A DNA stretch of 64,000 nucleotides. It comes from Candidatus Poribacteria bacterium. GTDB lineage: Bacteria > Poribacteria > WGA-4E > WGA-3G. Location of the stretch: contig JAJEET010000084.1 of assembly GCA_022820835.1 (NCBI GenBank), positions 1-64,000 of the forward strand, read 5' to 3'. The position numbers were made by a program, and so were the translations under genes. The notes below the pieces were generated by a model that saw nothing but the letters and a program-made list of their open reading frames with translations, was not told the DNA's origin and made no database searches. This document shows, piece after piece, positions 42,970 through 52,043 of this stretch (its first letter is position 1; each line of letters begins with the position of its first letter).

Positions 42970-44241
42970 TTAAAATATTTGAGCGATAAGAAATAGGTCA
43001 ACATTTAAGTTTGTTGCGTCATCCCCACCACGATTTCGGCCGCGTTGTGCACCGGAGGATTGCTTATCAGCGGAGATTCGCATATCCCGCACAGTTAGCC
43101 ATTTGGTATTTTCTTCAATAAGGTGGTTCAAGTTAACAAGTTTCTCAAGATTTGTTTTGAATTTCATCTCAACGGTATAAAGTTGCGTTTCGTAAGTTGG
43201 TGGTGCCAAAGCGAGTTGTTCCAGAAAGGATGCTCGCTGTTCCTGAATCTTCTCAATGTATTTAACGAGTGCCGATTGAAGTTCAGCCGTTGGCGGTTGA
43301 TCTTCAACGTATTCGTCGGGTGTTTGCATGAGAATTTCCAGAAGTGGACTGTTTTTTCGTAATTGCACTTCAATGGCAGCGGGTTTTGCACCGATGCCGA
43401 AAATACCGGGGGAGGCAGGGGTCTCAAGTTTGTGAACTTGCGCTGCAAAGAAGCCTTGCCTGAAATCTGTTGCCCCGCGAAGTTGCTGTGTCACCATGCT
43501 TTTAATATACGAAGCGAGTTTAGCACGAATCGAAAGCGGTATTACCTCTGGCAGTGAAGCATATTCCGATGGATCCGTCGGCGTTTCTGGCTCGGTTGGT
43601 GGTGCCTTACTTTCTGGGTCCACAGTTTCTGCGGATTCTGTGTCAGATGACACTTCGTCTATTTCCTCCGTTTTTTCATCCGTGTCGGACTCTGTTGTCC
43701 CTGACAACCACGCGTCCATCATCATGTCGAACGAATCATCCTCTGTCTCTTGTGCTGCGGTCTCGGTAAGTTCCTCTGCCTCTGTCTCAATATGTTTGAG
43801 ATAGAGATAGAGAACGAGACGTTCTCGGTTTTGCATCGTCAACTTTAGACGCTGCTTACCTGCAGCAGGTTTCGTTAGGAGTTGATAATTCTGTTCGATA
43901 CCGGCGCGTCTGACCAATCCATCAACGCGTGCTCGAATGACGGTCTCAGGTGGTTGCGTATCGAAAAGTGATACTGCCTTTTGTTCGCCATCTTGTTGGC
44001 CTTCGGTGTCTGCCAATCCGGTTGCCCTATAAATCTCGGCTTCAACGGGTTTAAGTACCTCTGCAGCCCGTACAAAATTTTCAGTTTTTAACAACTGCTC
44101 CTGTTTAGTTTTAGCTTCCTGATTTACAAACAGGCGATAGAAAGCAGGAACAACTTGTATCGCAACCAAGACAAGAAGTACCGCACCCAAAATGCCGATC
44201 AAAATTCGGCTACGTGGCGTTAATTGGAGATCGAGTTCCAT
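42970..44241 (-). CDS. T2SS GspM/PilO-like inner-membrane protein
   Basis: A 423-residue bitopic protein. A short cytoplasmic N-terminus (MELDLQLTPRSR), one membrane helix (ILIGILGAVLLVLVAIQVVPAF, about 13-34) and a periplasmic domain are interrupted by an acidic low-complexity stretch of about 60 residues (TESDTDEKTEEIDEVSSDTESAE). The position after the GspL gene and before GspD, and the topology, indicate GspM (PilO equivalent), which assembles with GspL at the platform. Sequence identity to GspM is not obvious, so the call rests mainly on context. GspM is normally about 160 residues; this one is far longer. AGAGGA is the ribosome site. Confidence 0.6.
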   Translation of the reverse strand: MELDLQLTPRSRILIGILGAVLLVLVAIQVVPAFYRLFVNQEAKTKQEQLLKTENFVRAAEVLKPVEAEIYRATGLADTEGQQDGEQKAVSLFDTQPPETVIRARVDGLVRRAGIEQNYQLLTKPAAGKQRLKLTMQNRERLVLYLYLKHIETEAEELTETAAQETEDDSFDMMMDAWLSGTTESDTDEKTEEIDEVSSDTESAETVDPESKAPPTEPETPTDPSEYASLPEVIPLSIRAKLASYIKSMVTQQLRGATDFRQGFFAAQVHKLETPASPGIFGIGAKPAAIEVQLRKNSPLLEILMQTPDEYVEDQPPTAELQSALVKYIEKIQEQRASFLEQLALAPPTYETQLYTVEMKFKTNLEKLVNLNHLIEENTKWLTVRDMRISADKQSSGAQRGRNRGGDDATNLNVDLFLIAQIF

Positions 44242-44261
44242 CTATTTATCCTCTACAATAG

Positions 44262-44510
44262 TTAACAGTTGTCAGTACGGTTGCTACGCAACCTTTCAGT
44301 TAATAGTTAACAGTTGTCAGTACGATTTTTCTACGAAAAATCTTTCAGTTAGCAGTTGTCAGTGGCCAGTCGTCAGTTGCCAGTTAAAGAAAGGAAATTT
44401 GATGAATCAGACTCTCACTGCGAGGCACTCTTAACTGGAAACTGGAAACTATTCCCTCTGATAACTGAAAGCGCAGCGGACTGGGTACTGATAACTGTTA
44501 GCTGATATAT
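44262..44510. repeat. Dispersed hairpin-repeat array inside the T2SS operon
   Basis: The richest copy of the family. GGTTGC-TAC-GCAACC (44280-44294) and GATTTTTC-TAC-GAAAAATC (44325-44343) both sit between CAGTACG and TTTCAGTT. Degenerate GTTGTCAGT/GTTGCCAGTT words follow, and near 44466-44480 a minimal unit AACTGAAAG-CGCAGCG-GACTG. It lies between gspL and gspM-like genes. Confidence 0.75.
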
Positions 44511-44513
44511 ATT

Positions 44514-46307
44514 TTATCTATCGTCTTCGTTTTTTTCATTTTCAGGTTCATCGGTTTTCGGCGCAGGGGGTTCAATGTTTATTTCGTCGTCCGTTGCTAC
44601 CGATTGATTTTCATCCACCGGTATTTCGGGCATCGGATACCGTTTTTCGGCAAATGTTTTAACAGCAGATGGGCTTAAGTTACACCGCACCTGCACTTGG
44701 AAAATTTCTTTTCGATCTTGTGTGATTGTTGTGGTCTCGCCGGGTCGGATATTGGTAAAGACCCCAGATCGGTCAAGTGCCCCTATGAGGGTATTAATCG
44801 CTTCATGGGAGGATCCCTCTAAATTAAAAGTAATGCGTGCCGTTTCAGGGACATTGAGATTGGTAATATTGAAATTTGTCCATGCGACTTGTGTTCTATC
44901 GCGAAACATCTCGCTAAGTGCGTGCAAAATATCAAGTGGCGAGATGTTATGTGCCAACATCTCTGTGAGTGCCAATTCCCGTCCGAGTTGTGTTTGGGCG
45001 GCTGCCATGGGCTGTGCGTAGTTTGCGAGTCGCTGGTCTACGAGTTCGGCTCTGTGTTTCTGTGTGCGTTGGAGCGTATAACCGCCAAAAAGGGCACCAC
45101 CGATTATCAAGATTCCCAACCCTGCAGTCGCAAAAAGTTGCCGTTGCCGTGCTGTTTGCGTTAGCGTCTCGGCAGTCTCCTTCGGTAACAGAGAGACTTC
45201 GACTGCCGGATTCAGTGCACTAAGTGCGACACCTAATGGCACGGCTATCGTATCACCGTATTCGTCGAGTAGAGTACTTACCTCTGGTTGATTCGTTTCA
45301 ATTTTAATATCTGTGTACTGTTGAATTGCCTGAAGTGGGTTCCATAACATCGTCGGGATATTGAGTTCCGCTTCCAAAACAGACGCAAGATCAGGGACAC
45401 GTGCGCCCCCACCGGATAGCCAAATTTCGGATTCAGTCGGAGAGAGCGTTGGACTTTCAGATCCGACAGTGTTGTTCTCTGGATCGTTGTCTCCAGTTTC
45501 GCGCTGTAAGTTCGCAGCAGCAATAGAACGCTGGAGCTCAGAAATCAGCTGTGCTGTCCATCCAGATGTAGGTTCTTCGTCTGCGGAGATGTGTCGTTTT
45601 TCTGCTGCTGCAGCGTCAATATCAATGTTTAATGCACTGCTGATCTGTTCAGACAGATTGTTGCCTGCGAGTCGGAAACTACGTGAAAATCGGAGTCTGC
45701 CGTTCTGAATGAAACAGAAGTCTGTATGCATCGCGCCGATGTCAACAATGAATGTCGGTTTGGTACATCCGCTGTTTGCAGCCACCTCAGCGATCGCTAT
45801 CATCGAAGGTGTTACACCGGATGCGACGACACCGTTTTGTTCGAGAAGATCGAGATGATCCGTGACCGATGAGCGTCGAGTCGATATCAATTCGACCGAA
45901 GTCGCGTCTGATGTTTGACGTACATCGTGATAAGTGAAGATCGCTTCTTCAACCCGAAAAGGGAGTTCCGCTTCTGCTGCAATCTCGACGATACTCGCGA
46001 GTTGATCGTCAGCTGCAGCGGGTAAATTGGCTAAACGTTTTGTGCTGACCAGAGATCTCGGAAGTGCCACGACGACTTCCGACTTGTTTCGGTTGAACAG
46101 GGCGCGTAAATTCCCTTGTGTTGATGGTTTCCCTAAGGGTTCCCAAAGGCGTTCCAATGCCTGAGCGACCTGATACCGGTCATCTGGGTTTTGATATGTT
46201 ACAAAATTAGCGTTGATTAGACGCACACCTGCAGAAGACTGTTCAAATTGAACCATTTTCGCTGTATGCGTGCCGATATCAATCGCGACAACTTGTTTTT
46301 TTGCCAT
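44514..46307 (-). CDS. gspL: T2SS GspL-like protein (PilM-PilN fusion layout)
   Basis: A 597-residue protein. Residues 1-360 are an actin-like (ASKHA) PilM-type domain: VVAIDIGTHTAKMVQFEQS, SIVEIAAEAELPFRVEEAIFTYHDV, TFIVDIGAMHTDFCFIQNGRLRFSRSFRLAG, EIWLSGGGARVPDLASVLEAEL. A membrane helix (ATAGLGILIIGGALFGGYTL, about 397-416) and a periplasmic PilN-type ferredoxin-like domain (VAWTNFNITNLNVPETARITFNLEGSSHEAINTLIGALD) complete it, with a disordered acidic C-terminus. This is the GspL layout. It links the GspE ATPase to the platform. A large insert around 225-290 is low in complexity. Confidence 0.88.
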   Translation of the reverse strand: MAKKQVVAIDIGTHTAKMVQFEQSSAGVRLINANFVTYQNPDDRYQVAQALERLWEPLGKPSTQGNLRALFNRNKSEVVVALPRSLVSTKRLANLPAAADDQLASIVEIAAEAELPFRVEEAIFTYHDVRQTSDATSVELISTRRSSVTDHLDLLEQNGVVASGVTPSMIAIAEVAANSGCTKPTFIVDIGAMHTDFCFIQNGRLRFSRSFRLAGNNLSEQISSALNIDIDAAAAEKRHISADEEPTSGWTAQLISELQRSIAAANLQRETGDNDPENNTVGSESPTLSPTESEIWLSGGGARVPDLASVLEAELNIPTMLWNPLQAIQQYTDIKIETNQPEVSTLLDEYGDTIAVPLGVALSALNPAVEVSLLPKETAETLTQTARQRQLFATAGLGILIIGGALFGGYTLQRTQKHRAELVDQRLANYAQPMAAAQTQLGRELALTEMLAHNISPLDILHALSEMFRDRTQVAWTNFNITNLNVPETARITFNLEGSSHEAINTLIGALDRSGVFTNIRPGETTTITQDRKEIFQVQVRCNLSPSAVKTFAEKRYPMPEIPVDENQSVATDDEINIEPPAPKTDEPENEKNEDDR

Positions 46308-46348
46308 TTTTTGTTAGCCGATAGCCATTCTTGCTGAAGGCTACTCCT

Positions 46349-47941
46349 CTAATCCTGTCTCCAATATTGAATAACGACTTCGTCACCTGTGCGATCGATG
46401 ATACCGACACAGGTTGAGATGGCTCTACCTGTAGCATCAATGCCGCTTGCTGCGATACGATACCCGTGCGAACGATACGTTACTTGGTCGGCAAGTTCCC
46501 GAAACGAGTTAAAGTCGATCTCCTGCATCTCCGAAAGTTCTGAGATGTTCATAAACGGGTTTCCGGTTATCTCCACTTCGGTAAAACTAAGTACCGGCGA
46601 GTCATCTGGAGGGTCTTGTTCTCGACGTGTAACGATCGCCTGTGCTTTCTCGGGATCCATTCCTGGTAGCAGTGCTAAAACTTCAACGGGAGCCGTATTA
46701 ACGTTAATGAGTCCGCTGCGTGTTTCGCCATCTGTCAAGGTTATTTTATCGACGATACCGATGAACTCTTGTTGTGTTAACATTCTGACCTCTTTGATAG
46801 CGTCAATGTTCTGAAAAAATCCTTGTGAGTCTCGATGGTTGACGATCCGTTCGGCAATACCTTCGTCAATATTGTCCAAAGATTGCAAGGTTTCGACATC
46901 AGCGGTGTTGATGTTTATTTGTTCACCTTCGCCTTGTCCCTGTTGTGGACCTCCGCCTTGGAACGGGAAACCGTTCTGTCCTTCACCATTTTCGTCATCT
47001 TGGTTTCCTTGATTCCCGCTGTTATCCTCAGTCGTGATTCGACTCTGGATGCTGTTGAAAATTTCATCAGAGACTGCCCGTATGTCCATGAGTTCGCTAA
47101 AACCCCCAAAATCCCGCTGTTGCGTCAACGATTGCGCTTCCGCCTGTGAAAAGACGGGTTGTCCGCCACCTTGACCGGATTGGGTCTCAAGTTGCGTCAA
47201 CTGTCCTTCGTCCGCCGTATTGAGGTTAAGGAGTGCTTCTCCATCCGGGTCGGTGCTTGCGTCAATCGAATAAATAGTTGCCAAATCCACCAATCCGGGT
47301 TGTGTCTGTGGCTCAGTCGCTAAAGGTACGCCGGTGTCGGAAACGTTGTTTGGAGACGTGCCTTGTGCTTGTGTGTTGGCAGCTGGCTGTGTCGATGCAG
47401 CCGCTTGTTGTGTCCCGTAAAGGATTTGGGATGTCATCCCCTCCACATGTGCGAGATCGCGAACGGTTCTATAAGGTCGTCCTTCTACAATAGCATTGGC
47501 GAGTTCCTGCGTTAGCGGGTCATCTTGCGAAGCACCGGCTTGCATAAGCAAATTCGTGATGAGTCCAACATCGGCGGTATTGACATTGACTTTCGAGGCT
47601 TCATCGGTCACTGTTACCTGATAGTTCAAGAGATTTCCTGTTTGTACGCCGTCATCAATCTGTCCTTGAACTGGTTCAGCCCAATTTTCACCGAGCGAAT
47701 CGAAAGGTGTCTGATCTGTCCGTATAACAGCGAGTGTCCACTCGAAGCCTGCCTTCGCGGCGTAGTGCAATTTTGCTTTGTCCAAAAAGTTCCGTTGTGT
47801 ACGCTGTTCTATATGGATAGAATAGAGGAGCTGCGCTGCCAAAACAGAAAGGATCGTGAGTATCCAGAGCGTTGAGACGAGTGATAATCCGCGCTGTTCA
47901 TTGTAGAGTGTGCCGGAAATCCGCGTCGTGAGTGCAGTCAT
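46349..47941 (-). CDS. gspK: T2SS minor pseudopilin GspK
   Basis: A 530-residue protein, much longer than usual GspK (about 320). An N-terminal prepilin-like helix (RGLSLVSTLWILTILSVLAAQLLYSI) follows a short basic leader. The periplasmic part holds several helix-hairpin-helix units, each opening with an INVNTA-type motif: SKVNVNTADVGLITNLL, ALLNLNTADEGQLTQL, ININTADVETLQSLDNIDEGIAERIVNHR and GLINVNTAPVEVLALLPGM. Gln/Gly-rich linkers lie between. The C-terminus GYRIAASGIDATGRAI is typical of GspK. GspK sits at the pseudopilus tip with GspI and GspJ. Its start directly adjoins the gspJ stop. Confidence 0.9.
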   Translation of the reverse strand: MTALTTRISGTLYNEQRGLSLVSTLWILTILSVLAAQLLYSIHIEQRTQRNFLDKAKLHYAAKAGFEWTLAVIRTDQTPFDSLGENWAEPVQGQIDDGVQTGNLLNYQVTVTDEASKVNVNTADVGLITNLLMQAGASQDDPLTQELANAIVEGRPYRTVRDLAHVEGMTSQILYGTQQAAASTQPAANTQAQGTSPNNVSDTGVPLATEPQTQPGLVDLATIYSIDASTDPDGEALLNLNTADEGQLTQLETQSGQGGGQPVFSQAEAQSLTQQRDFGGFSELMDIRAVSDEIFNSIQSRITTEDNSGNQGNQDDENGEGQNGFPFQGGGPQQGQGEGEQININTADVETLQSLDNIDEGIAERIVNHRDSQGFFQNIDAIKEVRMLTQQEFIGIVDKITLTDGETRSGLINVNTAPVEVLALLPGMDPEKAQAIVTRREQDPPDDSPVLSFTEVEITGNPFMNISELSEMQEIDFNSFRELADQVTYRSHGYRIAASGIDATGRAISTCVGIIDRTGDEVVIQYWRQD

Positions 47942-48874
47942 TTAGGGGCCTCCCTGAGCTCCGCCTTGTGTGCCGCCAGCGGCGGTGGCACTCGCTCGGA
48001 GAAATACCATCGTTGATTGGGTCATCCCGTTTAACGGTACAGACGGTTGGTTTTGGGGCGTAAACTGCGTCGTGGTATTTGTGCTTACGGGCCCCTCTAT
48101 TTCACTTTGCACCGATATCAGGATTCGGACAGTACTCGGAATGCTTTCTTGATCATCCCACGAATCGTTCCATACTTCTGTCTCTCCGTCAAAATACTGT
48201 AAATCAAAGTTCGTGAGTCCGGTAATAAGGGTTGCGATGTCAACATAAATCGGTTCGCCGTTGTCGTCTGTTTCCGGTATATTTCCGCTCTCTAAGATGG
48301 GACCGATAACAGTCTGCGGATCAAGTGTAGTCGTTCTGACGCGGAAGAGGGCGGATGTCCCAGTCTCCTCAACAGTTGAGTTTTCAGTAAAATTTTCTTG
48401 CAAACTTCCTGAATCGAGAAGGGATTGACCCGGCATGGGTTCAGCGGCGACAAAGTACGCCACCCGTTGAACGTCACTTAATAGCGGTTGGGGGACTTGT
48501 GCGGTATTCGGAGATTGGAGACGTGCGAGCTGCGCTGCAAATGGGTCAGGGTCGGTCCTCACGAGTGTAACGAAACTGATCATATCTCTGTCACCGAACT
48601 GACTGGGTCCGTCTTGTGTATACAATGCGAGTTCTGGGTCCTCGACCGAGGCTTGCATATTACTGAGGTCGGTTACAATCCTGTCCATAGCGAACCGACA
48701 CCTCTGTGCTGCCAATACCCGTGCTTGGGTCTGATGATATGCATCAACGGCAGTTTTGAAAGCAAAATACGCCGATCCTCCGATGATGACGAGGATACTA
48801 ACAGCCATGAGCATTTCAATGAGCGTCAGTCCGTTCTCATCCATTGGGTCGGTGTGTATTTTTTGCGTTTTCAT
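47942..48874 (-). CDS. gspJ: T2SS minor pseudopilin GspJ
   Basis: From ATG 48874 (a TTG seven codons upstream is less likely) the product is 310 residues. It has a class III prepilin signal (MDENG followed by LTLIEMLMAVSILVIIGGSAYFAF) with the mature Glu5 present, a long amphipathic helix (QTQARVLAAQRCRFAMDRIVTDLSNM) and a C-terminal beta domain including FDLQYFDGETEVWNDSWDD and LPSTVRI-like SIPSTVRILISV, typical of GspJ. It forms the tip complex with GspI and GspK. The C-terminus is Gly/Gln-rich. Processing requires a prepilin peptidase not encoded here. Confidence 0.88.
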   Translation of the reverse strand: MKTQKIHTDPMDENGLTLIEMLMAVSILVIIGGSAYFAFKTAVDAYHQTQARVLAAQRCRFAMDRIVTDLSNMQASVEDPELALYTQDGPSQFGDRDMISFVTLVRTDPDPFAAQLARLQSPNTAQVPQPLLSDVQRVAYFVAAEPMPGQSLLDSGSLQENFTENSTVEETGTSALFRVRTTTLDPQTVIGPILESGNIPETDDNGEPIYVDIATLITGLTNFDLQYFDGETEVWNDSWDDQESIPSTVRILISVQSEIEGPVSTNTTTQFTPQNQPSVPLNGMTQSTMVFLRASATAAGGTQGGAQGGP

Positions 48875-48909
48875 GTCTACGGTGTCCCGTTGCAACGTTG
48901 AGGTTCTGG

Positions 48910-49350
48910 TTATCGTCCACCACCTTGTTGCTGTCCCTGCTGTGTTTGTGATTTTTGTCTATCGGCGACGAAAGTCGTCATGGACATTGAACGCTCTCTG
49001 TTTTTATGTAGCCATGTGACAGTTACTTGCACGCGTCGTATATTCTCTATTTCTTCGGATTCTATGTCTGTAATGACGGAGTTCCAACGATAGCGCGAGT
49101 TCTCACCGAATTCGCCTGATGCCTCCCCGACATCGGGATACCCCTCCATCTCAATCTGTGCCATCTGAAACTTGAGGAGATAGAGTGCAGTGGTCGTGTT
49201 GTCTGAGAGTGCTTGGTTGCGCGCGGCGGAAGCAAAAGCGTTCAAAAGTGCCGGAAGCACAGCCGCCAAAATCGCTAACGTTACGAGTATCTCAACGAGT
49301 GTAAACCCGCTTTCTCTTGTTGAGACTGAGCATTTAATTGGCTGTTTCAT
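48910..49350 (-). CDS. gspI: T2SS minor pseudopilin GspI
   Basis: From ATG 49350 the product is 146 residues (a TTG 14 codons upstream is less likely). The prepilin signal is STRESG followed by FTLVEILVTLAILAAVLPALLNAFASAARNQ with Glu5. Then come a helix ending NTTTALYLLKFQMAQIEMEGYPDVGE and RRVQVTVTWLHKNRERSMSMTTFVADR, the conserved GspI C-terminal pattern (W..R..S...T.V). It nucleates the pseudopilus tip. It overlaps neither neighbour; about 35 bases separate it from gspJ. Confidence 0.88.
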   Translation of the reverse strand: MKQPIKCSVSTRESGFTLVEILVTLAILAAVLPALLNAFASAARNQALSDNTTTALYLLKFQMAQIEMEGYPDVGEASGEFGENSRYRWNSVITDIESEEIENIRRVQVTVTWLHKNRERSMSMTTFVADRQKSQTQQGQQQGGGR

Positions 49351-49421
49351 AGATTTACAAGGACTCCGTGAAATGTGTAGACAAGCATCCAACGGATATG
49401 GTAAACCGCAGAGCAGAAAGG

Positions 49422-50123
49422 TTAGTTTTGTGCGCTAAACCCTAACGTCTCAATTTCTTCAGTCGCGAGTTGCCGTACTGTAACCCGTCCACTTGCGGCT
49501 TCAACAGCGACAGACATTATTTGATTTCGTGAGTTCTGGAGGTAGATGAGTGACTCCTCGGAGGTAGCGGTCGGTGAGAAATAGATATAGCCGACCCCCG
49601 AATCAGTTTGAGACGTACGACCGTTTTGGTTGGTCACCATAGCCGCCAATGCAACATCCTTCTCCATCGCGTAAGGCACGCCTAAGATTCCGCTGGCACG
49701 TGCGGACCTCCCGTTCTGTTGCGCAGAATTCGCGTTTGCCAACGGATTCACGTTTGTATTCGTTGAGGTCGTGTTGACAGTTGTAGAATTCTGGGCAGTG
49801 AGTGCCGACGCAAGCGGACTGCTCGGGTTAAACGTTTCGCTTGAGGCGAGCCAGCACCGATCATTGTCGAGATCGAAAACCACCAAGTGTGCTGTTCGGT
49901 CGGTGATTGCCATATCCCGTGCGAACGTGAGTAGGCTGCGGATCGTATGCGCGGATGCCTTCAATCGACGCGTTACGGCGAACCCTTTGAGTGTCGGCAT
50001 AGAAACAGCCGACAGGATACCCATGAGCGTCAAAACGATCAGTAATTCTGTGATCGTGAAGCCGCGTTGAGATTGAGAAGTAGGCGAGTTGTGAGGTGCT
50101 CGCCTGTCTATTGTTTGTTGCAT
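49422..50123 (-). CDS. gspH: T2SS minor pseudopilin GspH
   Basis: A 233-residue protein with a 20-residue basic leader, then G followed by FTITELLIVLTLMGILSAVSMPTLKGFAVTRRLKA (class III prepilin cleavage before Phe, Glu5 at TE). The mature domain has HTIRSLLTFARDMAITDRTAHLVVFDLDNDRCWLA, the usual GspH helix and first strands, an Asn/Thr-rich loop (about 110-135) and VGYIYFSPTATSEESLIYLQN. GspH is a minor pseudopilin below the tip. The gene begins 4 bases after the gspG stop. Confidence 0.88.
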   Translation of the reverse strand: MQQTIDRRAPHNSPTSQSQRGFTITELLIVLTLMGILSAVSMPTLKGFAVTRRLKASAHTIRSLLTFARDMAITDRTAHLVVFDLDNDRCWLASSETFNPSSPLASALTAQNSTTVNTTSTNTNVNPLANANSAQQNGRSARASGILGVPYAMEKDVALAAMVTNQNGRTSQTDSGVGYIYFSPTATSEESLIYLQNSRNQIMSVAVEAASGRVTVRQLATEEIETLGFSAQN

Positions 50124-50127
50124 CGTT

Positions 50128-50583
50128 TTAATAGGTCGCGCTTGTTTCCTCGATCCAATTGGTGATGTCGGCGTCTAACTCTGTACCTCCGACCTTGCCA
50201 TCTTTCCCCATTGAGTAGAGGTCATAGTCATAGCCGTAGTGTGTGCCCGGGTGACGGTAGACATACGAGTTACCCCATGGGTCTTCAAAACTTGGGGTAC
50301 CAATGTAGGGACCATCCCAATTTGGCGGTGCTGGACTCGGGGCGCGCCACAAGGCGGTTAATCCTTGTTCAGTTGTCGGATATTCGCCTGTTGCTATGGC
50401 ATACTGCTCCAAAGCAGTTTTGATACCACTAATTTCTGTTTGTGCTTTTGAGACTTTCGCTTGTTGCGGTGCATTGATGACCCGCGGCGCGATAAAGGCT
50501 GCCAAGATGCCTAAGATAACGATAACGATCGTCAATTCAATTAGCGTTAATCCGGATTCGTCGGATTTTAGTTGCGTGAACAT
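50128..50583 (-). CDS. gspG: T2SS major pseudopilin GspG
   Basis: A 151-residue protein, normal for GspG. The short leader MFTQLKSDESG is followed by LTLIELTIVIVILGILAAFIAPRVI with Glu5. The globular domain has IKTALEQYAIATGEYPTTEQGLTALWRAPSPAPPNWDGPYIG and DPWGNSYVYRHPG, and ends YDLYSMGKDGKVGGTELDADITNW, containing the acidic calcium-site residues of GspG. It polymerises into the pseudopilus. A repeat array separates it from gspF upstream, yet it has its own TAGGAGA ribosome site. Confidence 0.96.
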   Translation of the reverse strand: MFTQLKSDESGLTLIELTIVIVILGILAAFIAPRVINAPQQAKVSKAQTEISGIKTALEQYAIATGEYPTTEQGLTALWRAPSPAPPNWDGPYIGTPSFEDPWGNSYVYRHPGTHYGYDYDLYSMGKDGKVGGTELDADITNWIEETSATY

Positions 50584-50599
50584 TGTAATTTTCTCCTAA

Positions 50600-50735
50600 A
50601 TAGTTATCGGTTGTCAGTCCGATTTTTCTGCGAAAAATCTTTCAGTTATCAGAAAGAGACGTTGGGATTATTAATTTTCTCTTTTTCCTGAAAACTGAGT
50701 CCTGACAACTGTTAATTTCTCTTATTATTTTGTTA
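50600..50735. repeat. Dispersed hairpin-repeat copy inside the T2SS operon
   Basis: GTTGTCAGTCC, the hairpin GATTTTTC-TGC-GAAAAATC (50621-50639), TTTCAGTTATCAG, then an AAAGAGACGTTGGGATTATTAA stretch also seen inverted at about 32.1 kb, closing with CCTGACAACTGTTAA. It lies between gspF and gspG. Confidence 0.7.
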
Positions 50736-50762
50736 GGTGCCTTTTGACACGTAAAGCGTGGG

Positions 50763-51989
50763 TTAACCGCTTAGTAATTGATTTGCCTCAAAGATCGGAA
50801 GGATCATCGCAACAGCGATGAACCCGATAACGACACCCATCAGTAGAATAACCAAAGGTCCGATAGAACTCGTTAAACGTTCGAGGCTCTTTTTAATTTC
50901 TACATCGTAGTATTCAGAGAGTTTACTGAGCATGTGAACAGGTTCACCAGACTCCTCGCCGACAGCCACCATGTGTGTGACGAACTCAGGAAAATCCTTA
51001 CTTTTACCGAGTTCGCGCGAGAGTGTGGACCCCTGCTCGACTTCTACTTCCGCTTCGGCGACGACCTTGCTATAGACCTTGTTTCCGATTGTATCCTTGA
51101 CAACCGCAAGTGCAGGCAACATACGTACACCGTTTTCCAAAAGTGTTGCCATCGTTCGCGTAAAACGGACAATAGCAAACGTGCTAAATATGGGACCGAT
51201 GAGTGGTACTTTGAGCTTGAGTCGGTCAAACCAGATTTGACCGGCTTCAAGTTTTAGGTACTGTCTTATTCCGGCGACAGCTGCGATGACGATGACGAGT
51301 GCGACCCACCAATAGGTCTGAAAAGCATCGGTTGTGCTGATGAGAATTTGTGTAGGCAGCGGCAAATCAACACCGAGATCGTTGAACATCGCCGTGAATT
51401 TCGGTATAACGAGAATCATGAGGACAACAACAGCGGATATGCTGAGCGTCAATAGGATAATTGGATAGAAAAGTGCTGAGATAACATCGTTTTTCAGGAG
51501 TCTTTGGCGTTCGGCAAATCCAGCGAGACGTTCGAGTACTAAGCCGAGTACACCACCACTTTCTCCGGCTTTTACCATGTTAATATAGAGGTCTGAAAAA
51601 ACCTTCGGGTGCTGCGACAATGCGTCGTTAAAAGTCGCACCGTGTTCGACATCGTATTTGACTTGTGAAACGATACGATTCAGCGCAGGGTTCTGGATCT
51701 GACCGAGCGTTACTTCTAAAGCGCGCGGTAGTGGGACGTGTGCGTTAACGAGCGTCGCCAGCTGATAGGTAAAGAACTCAACGTCCGCGGGTTTGACCCT
51801 GCCCTGCCCGAATTTCAACCATCTGCGAAAGTCGGTCGGTGTGTCTTCCTCTGTCTCCTCAACGACAGTAGTGGGCCAATACCCCATCTGCCGTAAGCGG
51901 GCGATAAGTTCGGTTTTAGAGTCGGCTTCGAGCGTATTCTTTACGCTACCCCCGCCGTGTGTGATCGCTTCATATCGGAATAACGGCAT
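50763..51989 (-). CDS. gspF: T2SS inner-membrane platform protein GspF
   Basis: From ATG 51989 (GGAGG just upstream) the product is 408 residues. It opens MPLFRYEAITHGGGSVKNTLEADS and has two T2SF domains, each with a helical cytoplasmic part: FTYQLATLVNAHVPLPRALEVTLGQ and FTRTMATLLENGVRMLPALAVV. These are followed by AGESGGVLGLVLERLAGFAERQ and VGEESGEPVHMLSKLSEYYD. Membrane helices lie near 165-190, 215-237 and 375-400. GspF is the polytopic platform contacting GspE and GspL. The next gene upstream is gspE, 54 bases away. Confidence 0.96.
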   Translation of the reverse strand: MPLFRYEAITHGGGSVKNTLEADSKTELIARLRQMGYWPTTVVEETEEDTPTDFRRWLKFGQGRVKPADVEFFTYQLATLVNAHVPLPRALEVTLGQIQNPALNRIVSQVKYDVEHGATFNDALSQHPKVFSDLYINMVKAGESGGVLGLVLERLAGFAERQRLLKNDVISALFYPIILLTLSISAVVVLMILVIPKFTAMFNDLGVDLPLPTQILISTTDAFQTYWWVALVIVIAAVAGIRQYLKLEAGQIWFDRLKLKVPLIGPIFSTFAIVRFTRTMATLLENGVRMLPALAVVKDTIGNKVYSKVVAEAEVEVEQGSTLSRELGKSKDFPEFVTHMVAVGEESGEPVHMLSKLSEYYDVEIKKSLERLTSSIGPLVILLMGVVIGFIAVAMILPIFEANQLLSG

Positions 51990-52043
51990 TTTTCGCCTCC
52001 ACAATCAATCTGGCAAGACTCAACAGACTGGATACAGTAGGGG

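Noticed and set aside
46349..47941. Repeated INVNTA segments as a possible DNA repeat or CRISPR-like array
   Set aside because: They are protein-level helix-hairpin-helix repeats of GspK with diverged DNA and irregular spacing.
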